In this document: in pieces, positions 49,500-62,930 of the stretch
Layout: every line of letters starts with the position of its first letter
How positions within the stretch are numbered: position 1 is the stretch's first letter
Program-made: the position numbers and the translations under genes
The notes under the pieces: model-generated
Seen by the model: only the letters and a program-made list of their open reading frames with translations
What the model was told of the DNA's origin: nothing
The model's database searches: none
Assembly (NCBI GenBank): GCA_034670405.1
Contig: JAXDDX010000056.1
Coordinates: 426,001 to 490,000 of the forward strand
Reading direction: 5' to 3'
DNA from: Hoplostethus atlanticus
Lineage: Eukaryota > Chordata > Actinopteri > Trachichthyiformes > Trachichthyidae
DNA: 64,000 bases

Positions 49500-50230
49500 A
49501 TGAGAGATAATACAGTCTCTCCTCTCCACTGCCAACTACCGCCGCCGCCGCTGCAGGTTCCCTGCCGGGCCTGAAGGACGCGAGAGCACCCTCCATGCCG
49601 CCCTCTCCTCAGCCGTCCTCCTGCCTTATCACTTTGTAATTAGCCAATTCTCCCCTCTAATCAGCCCGGTGATGGCTGCCGAGACCCCGGGTGGTTAGAT
49701 AGACCAGGGGGAAGGTAGATATGAAGCTTGTACAGTACTCTGGCTCTGTCGTGCCGCTGTGCAGAGCTGTGTAGGGCTAAATGAGGGCTTTCCAGGCTAC
49801 TGTATTGGAGTAGATTGAGAGAGAGAGAGAGAGAGAGCAAGCTAGAGAGCGGGAGCTGTAGTAAATTTACAAGCCAAACCCTGCTTTGTGTGTGCACATG
49901 CTCCACTCGGCGCTCCCACCAGAGGATTGAGAAGGTGTGCGGCGCAGTGTCCACAGAGGGGTGTTTTTTTTTTTCTTCTCGACACTGCCTGCGCATTTTA
50001 CCGCTTGTGAAGCAATCATTTCCATTCCCACTTTCCCTCTCTCCCCTTTGGCTGCAAGGACTGCCGAGTCAGCTCGCCCTCCGTATGGAGAGTGGCTCCC
50101 TCAACCGAGACGTTATTGATTTGCCCCTGTTTGTAAGGGGGAAATGTTCCCAAACCTCTCAGGCCAATTTTGCTGCGCTGCACAGCCAGGAACACCGCCG
50201 GGCATTGGATTGAGAGGAGAGGAAAAACAT
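49500..50230. promoter_or_regulatory. Candidate regulatory block around a GA tract
   Basis: CpG-containing unique sequence (CCGCCGCCGCCGCTGC at about 49540, TTTGTAATTAGCCAATTC at about 49634, TCTAATCAGCCC) interrupted by a GA run at 49818-49838, then unique sequence to 50220. Texture only. Confidence 0.25.
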
Positions 50231-51758
50231 AAACAGTCACATCATCACAAACACACACACACACACACACACACACGCGCTGTAGCACATTTTCATACAT
50301 CTAGGAACACCATTAGGCTTTAAAATTGGACTGAAAAGGGAGGAAAGCATTAACGCCGACACAAAACACAAACACATGAATACATATATAACGGTGGCAC
50401 TCCATATAAGCAGCTGTTATGTGCTGAGCGTGGCCGTACTACTCTACTCTTATAGCACCAATACTCCAGTAGATGTTTTGGCAACAGCTGTGTGAAAGCA
50501 GACCGCCTCTGTCTGGTGTAATAGAATAACACGGTCTCGGTCCCCGCAAAGCCTCGCAAAACAACAAGCCTTGGAAACGACACATTAAGCGTCTTCCCAG
50601 CTGCAATTTTCTAAAAGTGTACGGGGGGAAAAATGACTTTATTAGGACGAGCCGCTTCTGTCACGCTCCATGTTTTTGTCTTTGCGATCGAAGTTCATTA
50701 GGGCCGATTTTTTTAGGGGGTGTAATTGCAGACAGGGGGGTACCGCTGTGAAATAAAAGCGCCGGAGTCGGGTCATTACAACACGACGGCTTTCCCCTCT
50801 TTCATCCTCTCTCTCTCTGAGACAGACACTGCTCAAACGGTGGGAGTGTACTACACACACACACACACACACACTCTCTATCAACGAGACCACATTCTAC
50901 TAGCCACACACTTGACTTCAATATGGGCGCGGGCCAGTGAGCTACATCATTGCTTCATTTGGATCAAACTCCAGAGCGCAGGAGTCATTTATCTACATAG
51001 TGTGTGTCTAACCTTCAGGCTTCTCCACTCTTCACCGCCGGGAGAAATCAATGCCAGGGTGGAGAACAAAGAGAAACCCCCCCCCCCCTCTGACTTCACC
51101 AAGGTGGAGATCTGAATAATTTAGGTGTTATTCTTCTTGCTGTGGATGATTTATCAATACAGACATTACGGGGGATACATAATGCCTCATCACGCCTCGT
51201 TGCTCAGATTTTGATGTTTTGTCCGTTTTTTAATTATTATTTATTTATTTATTTATTATACTGGAGTTGAAAAGTAATATACTGTAGTTTACAATTGTCT
51301 TTGGGAAAATCAGCTTTTTTCTAATTTTTTCTATTCCTCAGAAGGCATATTTTTTAAGTGAGATGAGCATTATCCTGATATATCATGGATTTAAAAAAAA
51401 TAAATTATTTCACAGTGAGAGAACGAGAGACATCAAGGCATCACGTACTATTTCAAATATAGTTAAACAAATTGTCTGTGCTCATTTGTAAATAGTTGCC
51501 CTGCCCTCGTATTAAGCGGCCCTCCGTTTCCCAGCATACTTTCACTTTTGTTTTATTACACCCACTTTTTCTTTATCTGTCTCAAAGAAGCGCAGCAGCG
51601 CTTGCCAAAGAAACCGCACGCTTGTATAAAAATGTCAAGGAGATTTAGACAGCTGCAAAATTCATGAGGTGGCATTTTGCCATTATCACCATGTCCGTTT
51701 ATGCCTGAGTTTCTTTAACATTTTCCTCAAAATCAAGAGTTTCTTTTGTGTATCTCGC

Positions 51759-51761
<3 letters not shown>

Positions 51762-51818
<57 letters not shown>
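51762..51818. repeat. (TG)28 microsatellite
   Basis: 57 bp of uninterrupted TG. Confidence 0.97.
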
Positions 51819-51821
<3 letters not shown>

Positions 51822-53718
51822 AAGAGTAATTGATGATATCTCAATAGACCGAAAACTTTGTCGAGGCTCTGCAGTCACACTGCTTTCACATTGCTTGTCT
51901 GTAATAAGCACACATGCATAGACATACAGATGTACAAGGCAGAGGGTCTCTCTCTCCTATGAGTCTGGTAGCGGGTGAGTGACAGCTCTTGGTTTGTCTG
52001 GGTATCCGTGGTTACAGCCCAGAGGCCTGCGCCGGGGGGACGCAGACCTGTCAGCACTCTGAATCCTGAAACCAGAGATGGATGGCCAAGAGCCACCTCT
52101 GCCCCGAGTCTATCCTCTACTCTTCCTCCCCCCTCCTCCCTCCTCCTCCTATCGCAGGCCCTCCTCCCAACGCCCTGGCACCGGAGCCGATTGAGTCAAC
52201 AAAGTCTTGCTACCTGTCTCCCTTTAGGGTGGGAGAGAGGTGAAAACGCCCTGAGGGGAACAAATAAAGCCGATCAGAATAGTGAGGTGACACAACATTG
52301 CAGTGGAGTGATTCCATTTGCAACTGTTGCTCTTAGGAGAGTTTTCAACCGATCCGCCGTAGTCAGCGCTGAGTTATTGAAAAGGATACGGCAGAAGCTC
52401 CGGTCGCAGCATTTTTTTGTAAGGGACAGCTGGTTCTGTTAATCTTGATTCTCGGGGGGCTAAGCGCTAACATCCCCGGATCAGCCGTCCCCAAAAAGGG
52501 GGGGTAGCGGCGGTTTCAGCCGGATCAGGTGTCCGTCCATCTCGGGTGCCCCGCTGCTTCTGCTTTGACAGAGACGTGTATGACGGTGTTACCTATCAAC
52601 CCCCCTAAGCCTTGAGCTCCCCCCACCGATGGACAGAGAGAGAGAGAGAGTGGAAAAAGAGATGGGTGATGAAGGGAGGAGGAGGAGGTGATGGGGGGTT
52701 TGTTTTGGACCGCCTCGGGCTCAGACGAGTATGGGCGGTGGCAGTGCCGAGCTGAGTGTGTGTGTGTGATCTCTCAACCAGCTAATGAGAATATTTAACA
52801 TTTGCTGAGTCCACAGTGTGTTGGAGTCATTCATCACTCCACTGATTCTGTTCTCTCCAGTTATATGTCGAGTGTGCAAGATGCCTTCCTTGAGGCTTTT
52901 TTTCGGGGCGGTGCCGAGGAGGTGCGGAGGAACACACACCGTGGGGAATGGAAAGAAACTTGTTGATGCTGCAGGATCTCAAGTCGGCAGACACTTGGGA
53001 GGATTCGGGGAAGGGGAGGTGTCCTTTCAAACATTTCAGACATTTAGGGTTGGATCCACGGAAACCGACTACAAATCTATAGATCGAAACAAAAACAATA
53101 TCCATTACCTCGTCTCCATCAGTAAAGATATTTCAGTACTCCATCACAGCAAAGGTCATGGATCCACCAGATGTGTTGCTGCTAGCACACAAAACACACA
53201 CATGGTTCTGCTGCGACAATTAGAACCGGGCTGCTCCCACCCCCACACCACGCAAGGAGAAAAAAAATGCACTTTTTTATGATTCGCTATAAACTGTCCT
53301 TTCCATTGTGAAGAGAAAAGATGCACGTGTGTGGGAGGGGAAAGAAAAACATAAACTGCAGATCCCTGATCCACTTCCCTCGGCTTCCATCGTGACCAAC
53401 AACACCACCCACTGCTCTCCTATCACCTGGTAAACACTCAAAGGGCTGCCTCCCCTTTTCATGTCCTGTGCTCACTGACCTTCACATAACCAGATTACAT
53501 ACTCTTGGACAGAAGCAGGTACAACCGGGCGCGCAGGCATGCACGCTCACAAAGAGAAGACACGACAGGCAGCCTTTCCCCCGAAAACAAAAAAAAACAA
53601 AAAAAACAAAAAGGGAAGAGCCTGTCGTGTGTTTTCTGTGACGCTTCAAAATGCCCAGTGACCGTGATGTGACCTTACTCCTTGGAGACAAGACAGGGAG
53701 CGGTTAAAGTGAGGTGAG

Positions 53719-53719
53719 C

Positions 53720-53771
<52 letters not shown>
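53719..53771. repeat. GT microsatellite
   Basis: GT run of about 50 bp with GC and TT interruptions. Confidence 0.93.
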
Positions 53772-53772
<1 letters not shown>

Positions 53773-54949
53773 CAGAGAAACCAAGGCTGACGTGGACTGA
53801 CGATGAACCGGTCTAGTAACTGAAGAGCAGCCTTGCACTCAACCTGACCCCTGCAGCAACGAGCAATAACACGAGCGCTAAGTTGCATGCGGGCCCGGCC
53901 CAGCGCCGAACGGGACCCATGACTATTTAATGACCGTTTCAACAGAAGGGGGGGTCTTGGAAACACATCTCCGCCTGGCTCGGCAACCACTTTACAGTTT
54001 TTTTTTTTGTTAGCTAGTGAGAATGGATCCATGCCTCTGTGGATGAACGTGGCTCAAGGTTGACTGCGGCAACCTGGAGTCAGGCCTTTTACCTCTGCAG
54101 TATGATATATGATTCCACTCTCCTGAACTGGGGGGGGCGGGGAAGGGAGGTCACATAACATCCAGGTTGGGTTTCTTTCTGTGAGGCTATTCCCATTTTA
54201 GGTTCTCCAGCTGATGTTGAAAAAAACACCAACTCCCGATGACCCCCCCCTCTCTCTCCTCCATTTTTAATGGGATGTAACAGCAAAATAAGCCTGCTTG
54301 CTAACAGCCTCTCTATTTATGGGGCGTTGTTTACCAGGACATGCTGCCTGTTGTAGTCACAGAAGTTGAGTAGAACGGAAGGCTCATCGTGATAATCTCC
54401 TTTAGCTCGGCTAAGATGGCCACCAGGGAATTTGAACAATGTTGTCATGGCGATGAGTGTTGTTCTGTGTGTGCACGTTTGCATGAGACTGGAGCTGTTT
54501 TAAAGCCCCAATCTGTGCTGGTAGTGTGGCGCCCCCTTTTGAAATACTGTCACTCCACAATTATGTTTCTTTATCATTGGATACTTTTGTTTTTCTTTCT
54601 GTGTCGTTGCCACAGCGCCGTGGTCTCCGAGAGGAAAAACTCAGGGACCGGTTTGTCAGAGTGAGACACTCCTCTGTACCTGGGGCACTGTCAAACTTCA
54701 TTACAGCGTGGTAAAAATAAGTTTCTGCACATCTTTATTTAGCGTTATGAAATGTTGCAAAGCCAACACATGATGGGAGACGTACGTCCTGGTTCTTCAC
54801 CTGTTAGTTTACATGGACTGCTGTGATACAGAGATGTGCTGTATGGTGATATATATATGAGTAGATGTTTTTATGATCGGAAGACATCACATACTCCTCT
54901 CGTTGTTGTCTAAGCAGTGCTTCTATGTATGTATGTGATATGCTGTAAG

Positions 54950-55022
54950 CTATGTTCGGCAAAGCGTCTGGATAAAAATCTTCGTCTTTGGATAAAAGCG
55001 TGTGCTAAATGACTGTAATGTA
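54950..55022 (+). mobile_element. Retroelement 3' tail (GGATAAAAGCG motif)
   Basis: CTTTGGATAAAAGCGTGTGC then TAAATGACTGTAATGTA is a form of the teleost-wide 3' tail usually read ctttggataaaagcgtctgctaaatgactaaatgtaatg, known from SINE/LINE ends. A second partial copy of the motif precedes it (GCGTCTGGATAAAAATC at about 54964). Confidence 0.55.
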
Positions 55023-55898
55023 TGCTGACGGTTCAGTTACTTGCATTAACAAAGCAACAGTGAACATATCGTCCCCCACAAATTGGGTCAGTAACAAATG
55101 CCATCTTGTTTTAAATGTATTTGGGCCTCCTTTGGGCCAATCGGTGATATTTTGAAAATGCCAGAATGCCGTCTTGAGAAGAGTAATTTCTCCAAGCTAG
55201 CCACCCTCAGCACCACGGTTTCATTCTGGGGCACAACTAGCAATCCCAGTAGCCTCACGTTGATGTTTTGTCAAAAGAAGAGATGAAGGCAGCTGGTCCA
55301 CCAGAGAGCCAGGAAGCTGAGATGACATTCAAATGACACCGCTGAGGGTGGAAGTAACATTACATTTACTCTTGTCAGTTTGTGTACTTTTGTGTATTTT
55401 TTGACTGAAGTATTGTACTGCATTTTAAATTCCCATCCTTCAGATTACACATTTTGTAGACTCTCCATAAGCATTGCATCAGAAACTGGTCAATCATAAA
55501 TTGCATGTTCTATAACAACATGTTCAGTATCAACAGTGCATTAATAGAGAGCAAATACTAATTGACATTGACACAGTTGTGGGAAGACTCTTTGTTACTT
55601 TGTCTTCAACCTACGTGGGCAACGTGGTCAACTACACACTCACAATTAACTTTGGCTGCAGCAACCTTTTCCAGGGTGATTGAGGGAAAGACTGAGGGGG
55701 TTGGGTAAGTGAAGGGAAAAGATGGAGTTAGTGAATCAGGGAAATGATGAATAGGACAAGGAAAGTCAGTGAATGTCATCATATCCAAGTCTCCAAAAGT
55801 TTTTCTTTTCTATTAAAAAACAGTTTGAACTCTCTTTCCTCCTATTTACATTGCAAATATCATATTATATAGTGTCTTAGTATACAGTACAGTGTATT

Positions 55899-55928
55899 AG
55901 AGTTACTCTAAATTTTTAGAGTAACTCT
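55899..55928. repeat. Perfect palindrome, 14-bp stem
   Basis: AGAGTTACTCTAAA and its exact reverse complement are separated by TT only. Confidence 0.75.
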
Positions 55929-56209
55929 TTGCTCTTTCCACTCCTGGTCATTGCCACGAATGCGCCATGGGCTTTTGCATAAGTTGAGTCTTGCCTATTT
56001 TACGCCAATGTAGCTAGTTTACAGTAAGCTGGTAATCCCTGTAACCACTCAAGTAAAACAGACCTGTATTGGAGTTGTTATGAAAGTATAATAAAACTTA
56101 TTTTCCATGAACAAATCCAGCTCAATGTAAATGTCCAGAACCTGAGATACTAAATAATCAGAATTGACAGAATTTACTGAGAGCTTTCTGACTATACATG
56201 CACTGACGT

Positions 56210-56560
56210 TATCAGTGACTGTGTGCAGCCATGTTAACATTCACGGACGTCGATCCATTCACATTCCGGGGCTGCGGTGCCGTGTTGTGACTTACTCAGG
56301 CCGTTACGCACTTGTCCCTCGATGGAGCCAATTGGTGCAAAGCTGACAAGTCATTGTCTTTTCCTAAGCCACGGTAATTCATAGGCACTTGAGGCGGCTT
56401 TGGCTGATTGCATTTTCGACAGAGCAATCTCCACCATGTCATCGAGAATTTGGCTTTTATGGAGGGGCGGCTCTTTGATGCCAAATGCAAGGGACGGCGG
56501 AGGAGGACATGTAGAGTTCACCGCGCCGTTTCTGATTGCAAATTGAAAACATTGCGTGTT
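56210..56560. promoter_or_regulatory. Candidate distal regulatory block
   Basis: Repeat-free, CpG-retaining unique sequence with CGGTAATTCATAGG, GGAGCCAATTGGTGC, GGCTGATTGCATTTTCG, TTATGGAGGGGCGG and TCTGATTGCAAATTG. It is bounded on the right by GT-rich simple sequence (from about 56605). Texture resembles gene-desert conserved elements. Confidence 0.3.
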
Positions 56561-57990
56561 TGCGCGCGTATCTGTTTGCATGACTTGTGTTTTGTGCGCG
56601 AGTGCCCGAGTGTGTGTGTTTGAGCTTGTGTGTATGTGTGTGTATTCATGAGAGTGATGGAGCCATTGTTTTGTACCTCTTGAGATATGATGGAGTTTTT
56701 TCCAACTGCTGCCTCCCACATAAGAGTTGTGGCATTTTTTTTCCCCCCTCATCTTCTGAGATATTTATGAACTGTAAAAATAATGGGCACTCTAAACCGG
56801 CTTTTATCAGATTGCTTTCTTTGTAGTATACTAAAAAAAATGCCCACTTACTCATTTGCCATCTTGTTCTCTATGCCCATACAGCAGTCACAATAACATT
56901 GTGAAATAGCACAAACATCCCAGTGAGACTGAATAGAGTCGGGAGAAGGAATGGTGTATATTTCAATTTTCTTTTCTGCTTATGTGTGTAAATCTGAATG
57001 GGAGGAATATTAGTGTGCTAGCCCGCAATAATATGTGCAGCTCAAGAATATCAGTATGTCACAGGAGTTCAACACTGCCGGAGAAAATGAGTGTTTCTCG
57101 GCAGGAATACACCGGAGAGTCTTTTAGGGTAGGGCTATAACTGCAAAAAGCTGATAGGGTTCAATATTCAGTTTTTCACTATCATTTGGAGAAATGACCA
57201 TGAGAAGCCAAACTTAAAAAGAAAAAAATCCCCTGACTTAGCCTGAGGGCATCCAACCTGCTAGTGTAAGCTAGCACCCACTGTGCATTTGCTTCGTTTT
57301 CTATTGAGCCTGCAGTGCCTGCGAAATTATTCTCTCTTCGAGTTTGAGGGGAAAAAAAACACATTTTTTTTTAACACTGGGTTGCATTCCCGATTTGGAT
57401 ATCGGTAGATCAAAGCTAACACCAGGTTATGAGACCTCAAACGTAGACGTCGTTCTCAGTGATATTAAAATGCAGATTGCTCAGTGGTTGATTACATCCA
57501 ATATACACCAACTGTGCTCGTACTGCAGTCATCTGAAAGTGTCCTTTTACAGGAAGACTGTCAGAATAACGAGTTCTTCTAAATGCAACGTGTTTTAGCA
57601 GGTATTACTGAGCCTGTTGTAAATCTCTCCCATTTCATGTTTTCGTGTGACGAAGCAGTATTGTGTAACATTCTGTGTATTTTGATATGGTCCTGGTGAA
57701 TTTGGGGATTTAAGAGAACCCTTCAAATTTCCACTCCACTGCTCTGGCATCAGTGCGGGTCTCCAGTCTTTTGTTCAACCAAAGCCCGTATTCAGTCCTC
57801 TGGACAATGAGAGCCAAAACGTTGGGCAGCTCAAGTGGCTTCAACAGAGCTGTGCGTTGTGTGCTGTGGTAATCAATACTTTAAAAGTGCTGTTTTCATA
57901 CATAATGGCAGTGTTCCCCCTATTTGTGTAGCAGTGGTGATTGACCGTAATATTTGTTTTCCATGTTTACTAGTTTGGGTTCTAGTGCAG
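56561..57990. other. Intergenic, nothing recognised
   Basis: GT-rich imperfect tract at about 56605-56645, poly-A/T runs, otherwise unique AT-leaning sequence. No coding support. Confidence 0.5.
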
Positions 57991-57997
57991 GCTGACG

Positions 57998-58362
57998 TAA
58001 AGCTGCATCATTTAACTTGTTTTAATGTAAAAATACAAGCGCCTCATCAGGCTAGGTCATGGTGTTGGGCTGCGACGGAGAAGACTGGCCTCCGCCTTCC
58101 TTGAGCCCCTGTAGATTCGCTCCATTCACCCCCGATGACGTTTTGGAGTCGGGTACACTGACCTGGTACACTGGCGGGAAAGTTTTCTCCGAGCGCAGGA
58201 AGTGACGAATCGAAACTTAGGAGGTGAATGCAGACAGCTCTGAAACAGCAGTGAGCGAGCTAGCGCCTCAGCTATCGCTACAGAAAGACGGATTAAACTG
58301 TTACCTCTCGCTGCCACTTGGGGCCGCCAAACGACTAAATGACATAAAGTAGTGCAGGTTTA
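57998..58362. mobile_element. Possible 365-bp non-autonomous DNA transposon
   Basis: The left end TAAAGCTGCATCATTTAAC and the reverse complement of the right end, TAAACCTGCACTACTTTATG, align as imperfect terminal inverted repeats. The interior is CpG-rich compared with its AT-rich flanks and worded like fish repeats (CTGCCACTTGGGGCCGCCAA). The superfamily is not determined. No transposase frame. Confidence 0.4.
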
Positions 58363-60364
58363 ATGGTGGTGTTATTTTATAGGGAAATTGCACTAAATGC
58401 TGTATTTTCATCTATAGTGGTGATGGTGAGCCACCGCTGTTGCCTGACTAAAGAAGAATCAAATGGCACTAAAAAGCTGCCTCATTGGTTGAATAAACTA
58501 TATTGGTTTTAAGCAGCAGCTGATGTTGCTGCAGGCAGTGCTTAGTGTATGGTCCATATATGGCGGTTTTCAAACAAAACAGAAATCCCTATTTATCTGT
58601 CTGTCTGTCGATTGATCTATCCATTCTCATTTTCCTGTGACCGAACTTTCATTCCCGACCCAGCCATGTAAAAAAATACGTCTGCTCCACGAGATAGCCA
58701 GGTCTCCTGTTGGAGCCTGGCCAAGGCTGTCCTCCCTTCCCAGAAACAGCTAGTCTGACTGGCAACTGTCTCCCAGGACAGGCTCCACCTGATGCCTAAA
58801 ACACTAACAGATGCATGAAAGAAAGTGGCTCTCCTCAGTGGGAAAAAAAATGTCATATCTTGATTTTTAGGTTGAGTTTAGGTTGTTGACAACAATTGAG
58901 CCTAGACGTCGCCAGATGATGTCTACACTGTGTATGGGAAGCACTGTGATCATCACCTCTTTGGATTAAACAAGCAAATACCACAAATCGGCGTCCATCG
59001 TTCTGATTTATTGCCAAATTAGTATTTTTCCCGATGGTACTAAAAAGCTAGACCGCTAGATTTGGTGCTAGTCATTTGGGAGAAATAAAGTCGCCGGGGG
59101 GGAAATCCTACGACAAATTCGTCAAGGTGGCAACAATGTTCAGCACTGCCTGCGGGACTTAACAGCACTCATTCTTTGAAAACTACATATATCACAAACG
59201 GCAGGTTTCAACGTTTGCTTGCATCCCAGCACCAGAACAAAGAACAAAGGAACCAAACTGAACCACACTCCCTCTGCTATACAGCCAGACTGGTGAAGAC
59301 ATGGTTATCGACTGTAATGTTAAAACAGGCTCACCTCACCTCACGGAGAGCTGCAGTTCATGCATGCATTTTCCATGTGTAAGTAAAAACATTCAATGCA
59401 TACAACCTGCATCACAGTGCAATGCATCTGCAATGGAACGATGCAGCGGTGATGGATTCTCTCAACATGTTCATTGCATCAAGTGTGATCTGGGCCTAAC
59501 AAAACCCATGCACAGGGAAAGGCAGGAGAAGGGCAGACACCGAAGACGGTCGAGGCATTTACTATATAATGTAATTACACTGTTCTGTGACACCGACGGT
59601 GACCTTTCCAGCCATATCACCGGACTGAAGGGAACTGTGTCTGTGTGATCACGGAGTCCCGCACAAGAGAAAAGGGTCTTAATTGAAGTCCAGTGAAGAG
59701 ACAGCGAGTCGGTGGCATCACCTGGGGAAGAAATGGTGCTTTTTGTCAAATGTACAGTGTTGTTTTTTTTTGTCATACTCTGTAATTGCATTGGGCTCTC
59801 GGGTAAAACGTTGTCAGTTCAATCTTCCCTTCCGTTTTTGATGGTGGGAGTTTATTTGGTGTATATTTTAACACGTATTCCTGATTGTACAGGAGATCTC
59901 ATCCAAATGCATTGACTCATATTAGGAGATAAAACTCATTTCAAAGCTGCTGATGCTGTTGGAATTGGCATTTTGTGTTAAAATAACTTCATCCATTTGT
60001 ATCACTTCCTCTGCTGCCTAAGGGGGCTGAATGTATATGCAGTGTTATTACGCTTGAGTTTGAACGCTGCAGTTACCTTGCCAACAATTGAAGGCTTTCA
60101 TTTCAAAAGGCGCTATGAGCTTGAAAAATGTGACAGATACTCCAGCTTAATGATGGTCTGTAGGAAAGTGGTACTCACCTTTTTGAATAACTTTTTTTTA
60201 CAGGATGTTATCTGGGGTTTTTTTGACATCACAACAGCTTTTATTTCTAAAATGGATGCATAGCATTTTGAAAAGAAACGCTGCCATTGTCTTTGTACTG
60301 TAACGCTGCTGTGGGTCTCAATCAAGGATTAAATAAAGTGAAAATGCTTTCTCAGAGCATAACA
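58363..60364. other. Intergenic, one possible retroelement tail, no gene
   Basis: Unique sequence with short A/T runs. At 60281-60345 it reads TGTGGGTCTCAATCAAGG then ATTAAATAAAGTGAAAA, similar to a common fish retroelement tail (ctcaatgaggactacctggttaaataaaggt). No coding exon. Confidence 0.45.
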
Positions 60365-60675
60365 TCAAATGCTGAGTAAACAATCCTTCCTTGAACTCTG
60401 AAACCCTTGAATGGAATAATTGCTGAGGCATACATTCACTTTCTCCGAGAAATCAATAAAGGAGCGAGAAAGAAAGAGAGAGAGAGAGAGAATGGAAGAG
60501 GAATAAAGAGAGAGAGAGAGAGAAGATGCAGAAAGCGAGAGGAGAGAGAGATTGACTGCTGCCATTGATGGTTTGTAGCCAGCGGGGTGTCCAGCAGAGG
60601 CCGAGTTTTGCAGTGGGATGAAGGATGAGCAAACACAAAGATCAGCCAAGGAAAAACACACCAGGCCGTGCCAGA

Positions 60676-60787
<112 letters not shown>

Positions 60788-61075
60788 GGGTCCAGAGTGG
60801 TGGCGATTTATTACGGTGTGTTGTACACTAGTGTTCACTGTAAATCAGACCAGATAAAACCTACTGCAGTGAGTTTCCTGTAGACACAGTAGTTCCACCC
60901 ATTGCTTTACATACAATACATTTGTTACATCAGCCACTATGCTTACAATTGAACTGTGTGTGTGTGTGTGGGTGCAGGTGTGTGTACGTACCTTGGTGTG
61001 CAGTCTGTACAACAAACCAACAATCCATGCCTCAGAGTAGCAAACACCAGGGGACTTAATAGTAGCATAGGGAGG

Positions 61076-61111
<36 letters not shown>

Positions 61112-61605
61112 CCTTGTGTATGTCCTTGTGTGTGCATACATCCGTGGCTGTGTTTGTGTGTATACATGCATTCATACACTTGTTGTTTGTGCACACACGT
61201 GTTCTCGGTTGCGAGTGTACTTTACTGTGTGTGTGAGTTTGTGTGTGTGTATGCGGGACACCTTTTTGTGCGTCCTTGTCCTTATGTGTGTGTGTGTCCG
61301 TGTGTAGATGTCCTTGTGTGTGCAGCCAAGTGTGTGTTTGTTTGTAATATGTGTATATACATGTGCATGTGTGCTTTCGTTCCTGTGTGTGTGTGTGTGT
61401 GTGCGTGTGCGTGTGCGTGTGTGTGCGTGAGAGAGATTTGGTGTGAGGTCAGACAGAGTGCAGACCAGTGTGTCATCAGGGAGGTAGGTACTCTGGTCCC
61501 TACTGGCTGGTTAGAGTCTCTCACTCTCTCTCTCTCTCTCTCTCACTCTCTCTGAATCACATATGGTCACACAATGTCTCACACATGCAGACTCGAGCAC
61601 CAAAG

Positions 61606-61638
<33 letters not shown>

Positions 61639-61744
61639 CCTGCACAGTATTTCACAGACACTCAGACACACACACACACTCACTTTATCACACATAGTCA
61701 AACACAGAATCACATCGTCACATTCAATCACGCAATCCTAGACA

Positions 61745-61746
<2 letters not shown>

Positions 61747-61809
<63 letters not shown>
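61747..61809. repeat. (CT)31 microsatellite
   Basis: 63 bp of uninterrupted CT. Confidence 0.97.
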
Positions 61810-61812
<3 letters not shown>

Positions 61813-62339
61813 TAAGAACAAGGACACAGAAATGGATGGCCTCACACACACAGTAGGATATGCACACACACAATCAGATGTGAAGAGCGAGCACGGCCGC
61901 TGTAGTAGTTGTTGGCCGGTTGGTCGTGAATGAGGCGGCCAATGCAGCGTAGTGGTTCAAATACGGTGAACACTTCTTCTCCCAGCCAGGCGGAGGGCCC
62001 GTCCCCAGCTGAGCCGTCTGACTGAGAGTTTTGGGCCACGGTTCTGACAGGAACAGACCCTGGGAGAGGAAAACATGGTGGACATTTCTAAAGGAAGGAT
62101 TTTGCAATATTGATTTGTGTGTGTGCTATTACGAGTGGGTGCGCGTTCATGTGGGTTTGCCTCGGACACACAAGATACATAACATAATGTTGTCTTGCAC
62201 AACCGCTTTCACTCCTTGGCGCCTTTTAATGGGCTGCAAAAAAAAAGAGAGAATTGATTTCCCGGTTTCTGCTTCAGAGGTGCTTAGTGTGGCACAATGG
62301 GCTGCTGGAGCATTGCAGCTACAGTGTGTGGGTGGGTGG

Positions 62340-62374
<35 letters not shown>

Positions 62375-62639
62375 GGAGAAATGTTAAAGACTGAGACCAA
62401 GAGAGAGTTTAGTTTCTCCCTAGCTGTTTAGAGCGTGGTGAGCTAGCTTGTTTTGCAGTCGGAGGTAGAGATGTGGCGATAAGGCAGACAATAGACGCCG
62501 TGCGAGTTAAAGACTGGCATTCTATCGTTCCTCATCTGATTAAAACCCAGTGACAATCTTCTTGCCACAGTCTGTAGTTGTCACCAGCTATGACTAATGA
62601 ACTGTGATATCCTGCCTCTCTCGCTCTCTCTCTGTCTCT

Positions 62640-62930
62640 TCACTTCACGCTCTATCGATTATTGAAATACTCCCCCGATTCCCTCCCATCCTCAGCGCTC
62701 GCCCTGGCAAGCATCTCCCCCTCGCTCCCGCTCCTTTTCACTCGCCGTCTGCTGCGCTTGCTCTCCTCCCCGTTTTATCTTGTACCATTCATTTGGCTAA
62801 TTTGATATTTGGAGTTGATAAGGCTCTGAATGGAGGCCTGTGTTTCCACATGCATTTGTCTCCATCTCAATCTCTCATTTCACTCTCTCTCTCTCTCTCT
62901 CCTGTCTCTTCCCCCTTCCTCTCTTTTCAG
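62640..62930. other. Unique flank with C/T-rich stretches
   Basis: Pyrimidine-rich unique sequence with CGATTATTGAAATAC (about 62656) and GGCTAATTTGATATTTGG (about 62794), ending in a CT run at 62883-62901. It may be part of the candidate regulatory block that follows. No gene. Confidence 0.4.

Larger units (their letters stand above)
50231..56200. other. Intergenic, many simple repeats, no gene
   Basis: Contains CA at 50249-50279 and 50852-50874, (TG)28 at 51762-51818, GT at 53719-53771, poly-C/G runs (51078-51089, 54129-54136), a repeat tail at 54986-55021 and a palindrome at 55899-55928. CpG-rich unique stretches occur at 51960-52600. The 154-155 codon frames at 51975-52442 and 52818-53282 lack any recognisable domain. 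Confidence 0.55.

Noticed and set aside
52818-53282. 154-codon plus-strand open frame
   Set aside because: No known domain, weak start context, and a competing minus-strand frame of similar quality over the same DNA.
60956-61555. 199-codon plus-strand open frame
   Set aside because: Long Cys/Val alternation comes from TG-rich simple sequence; not a protein family.
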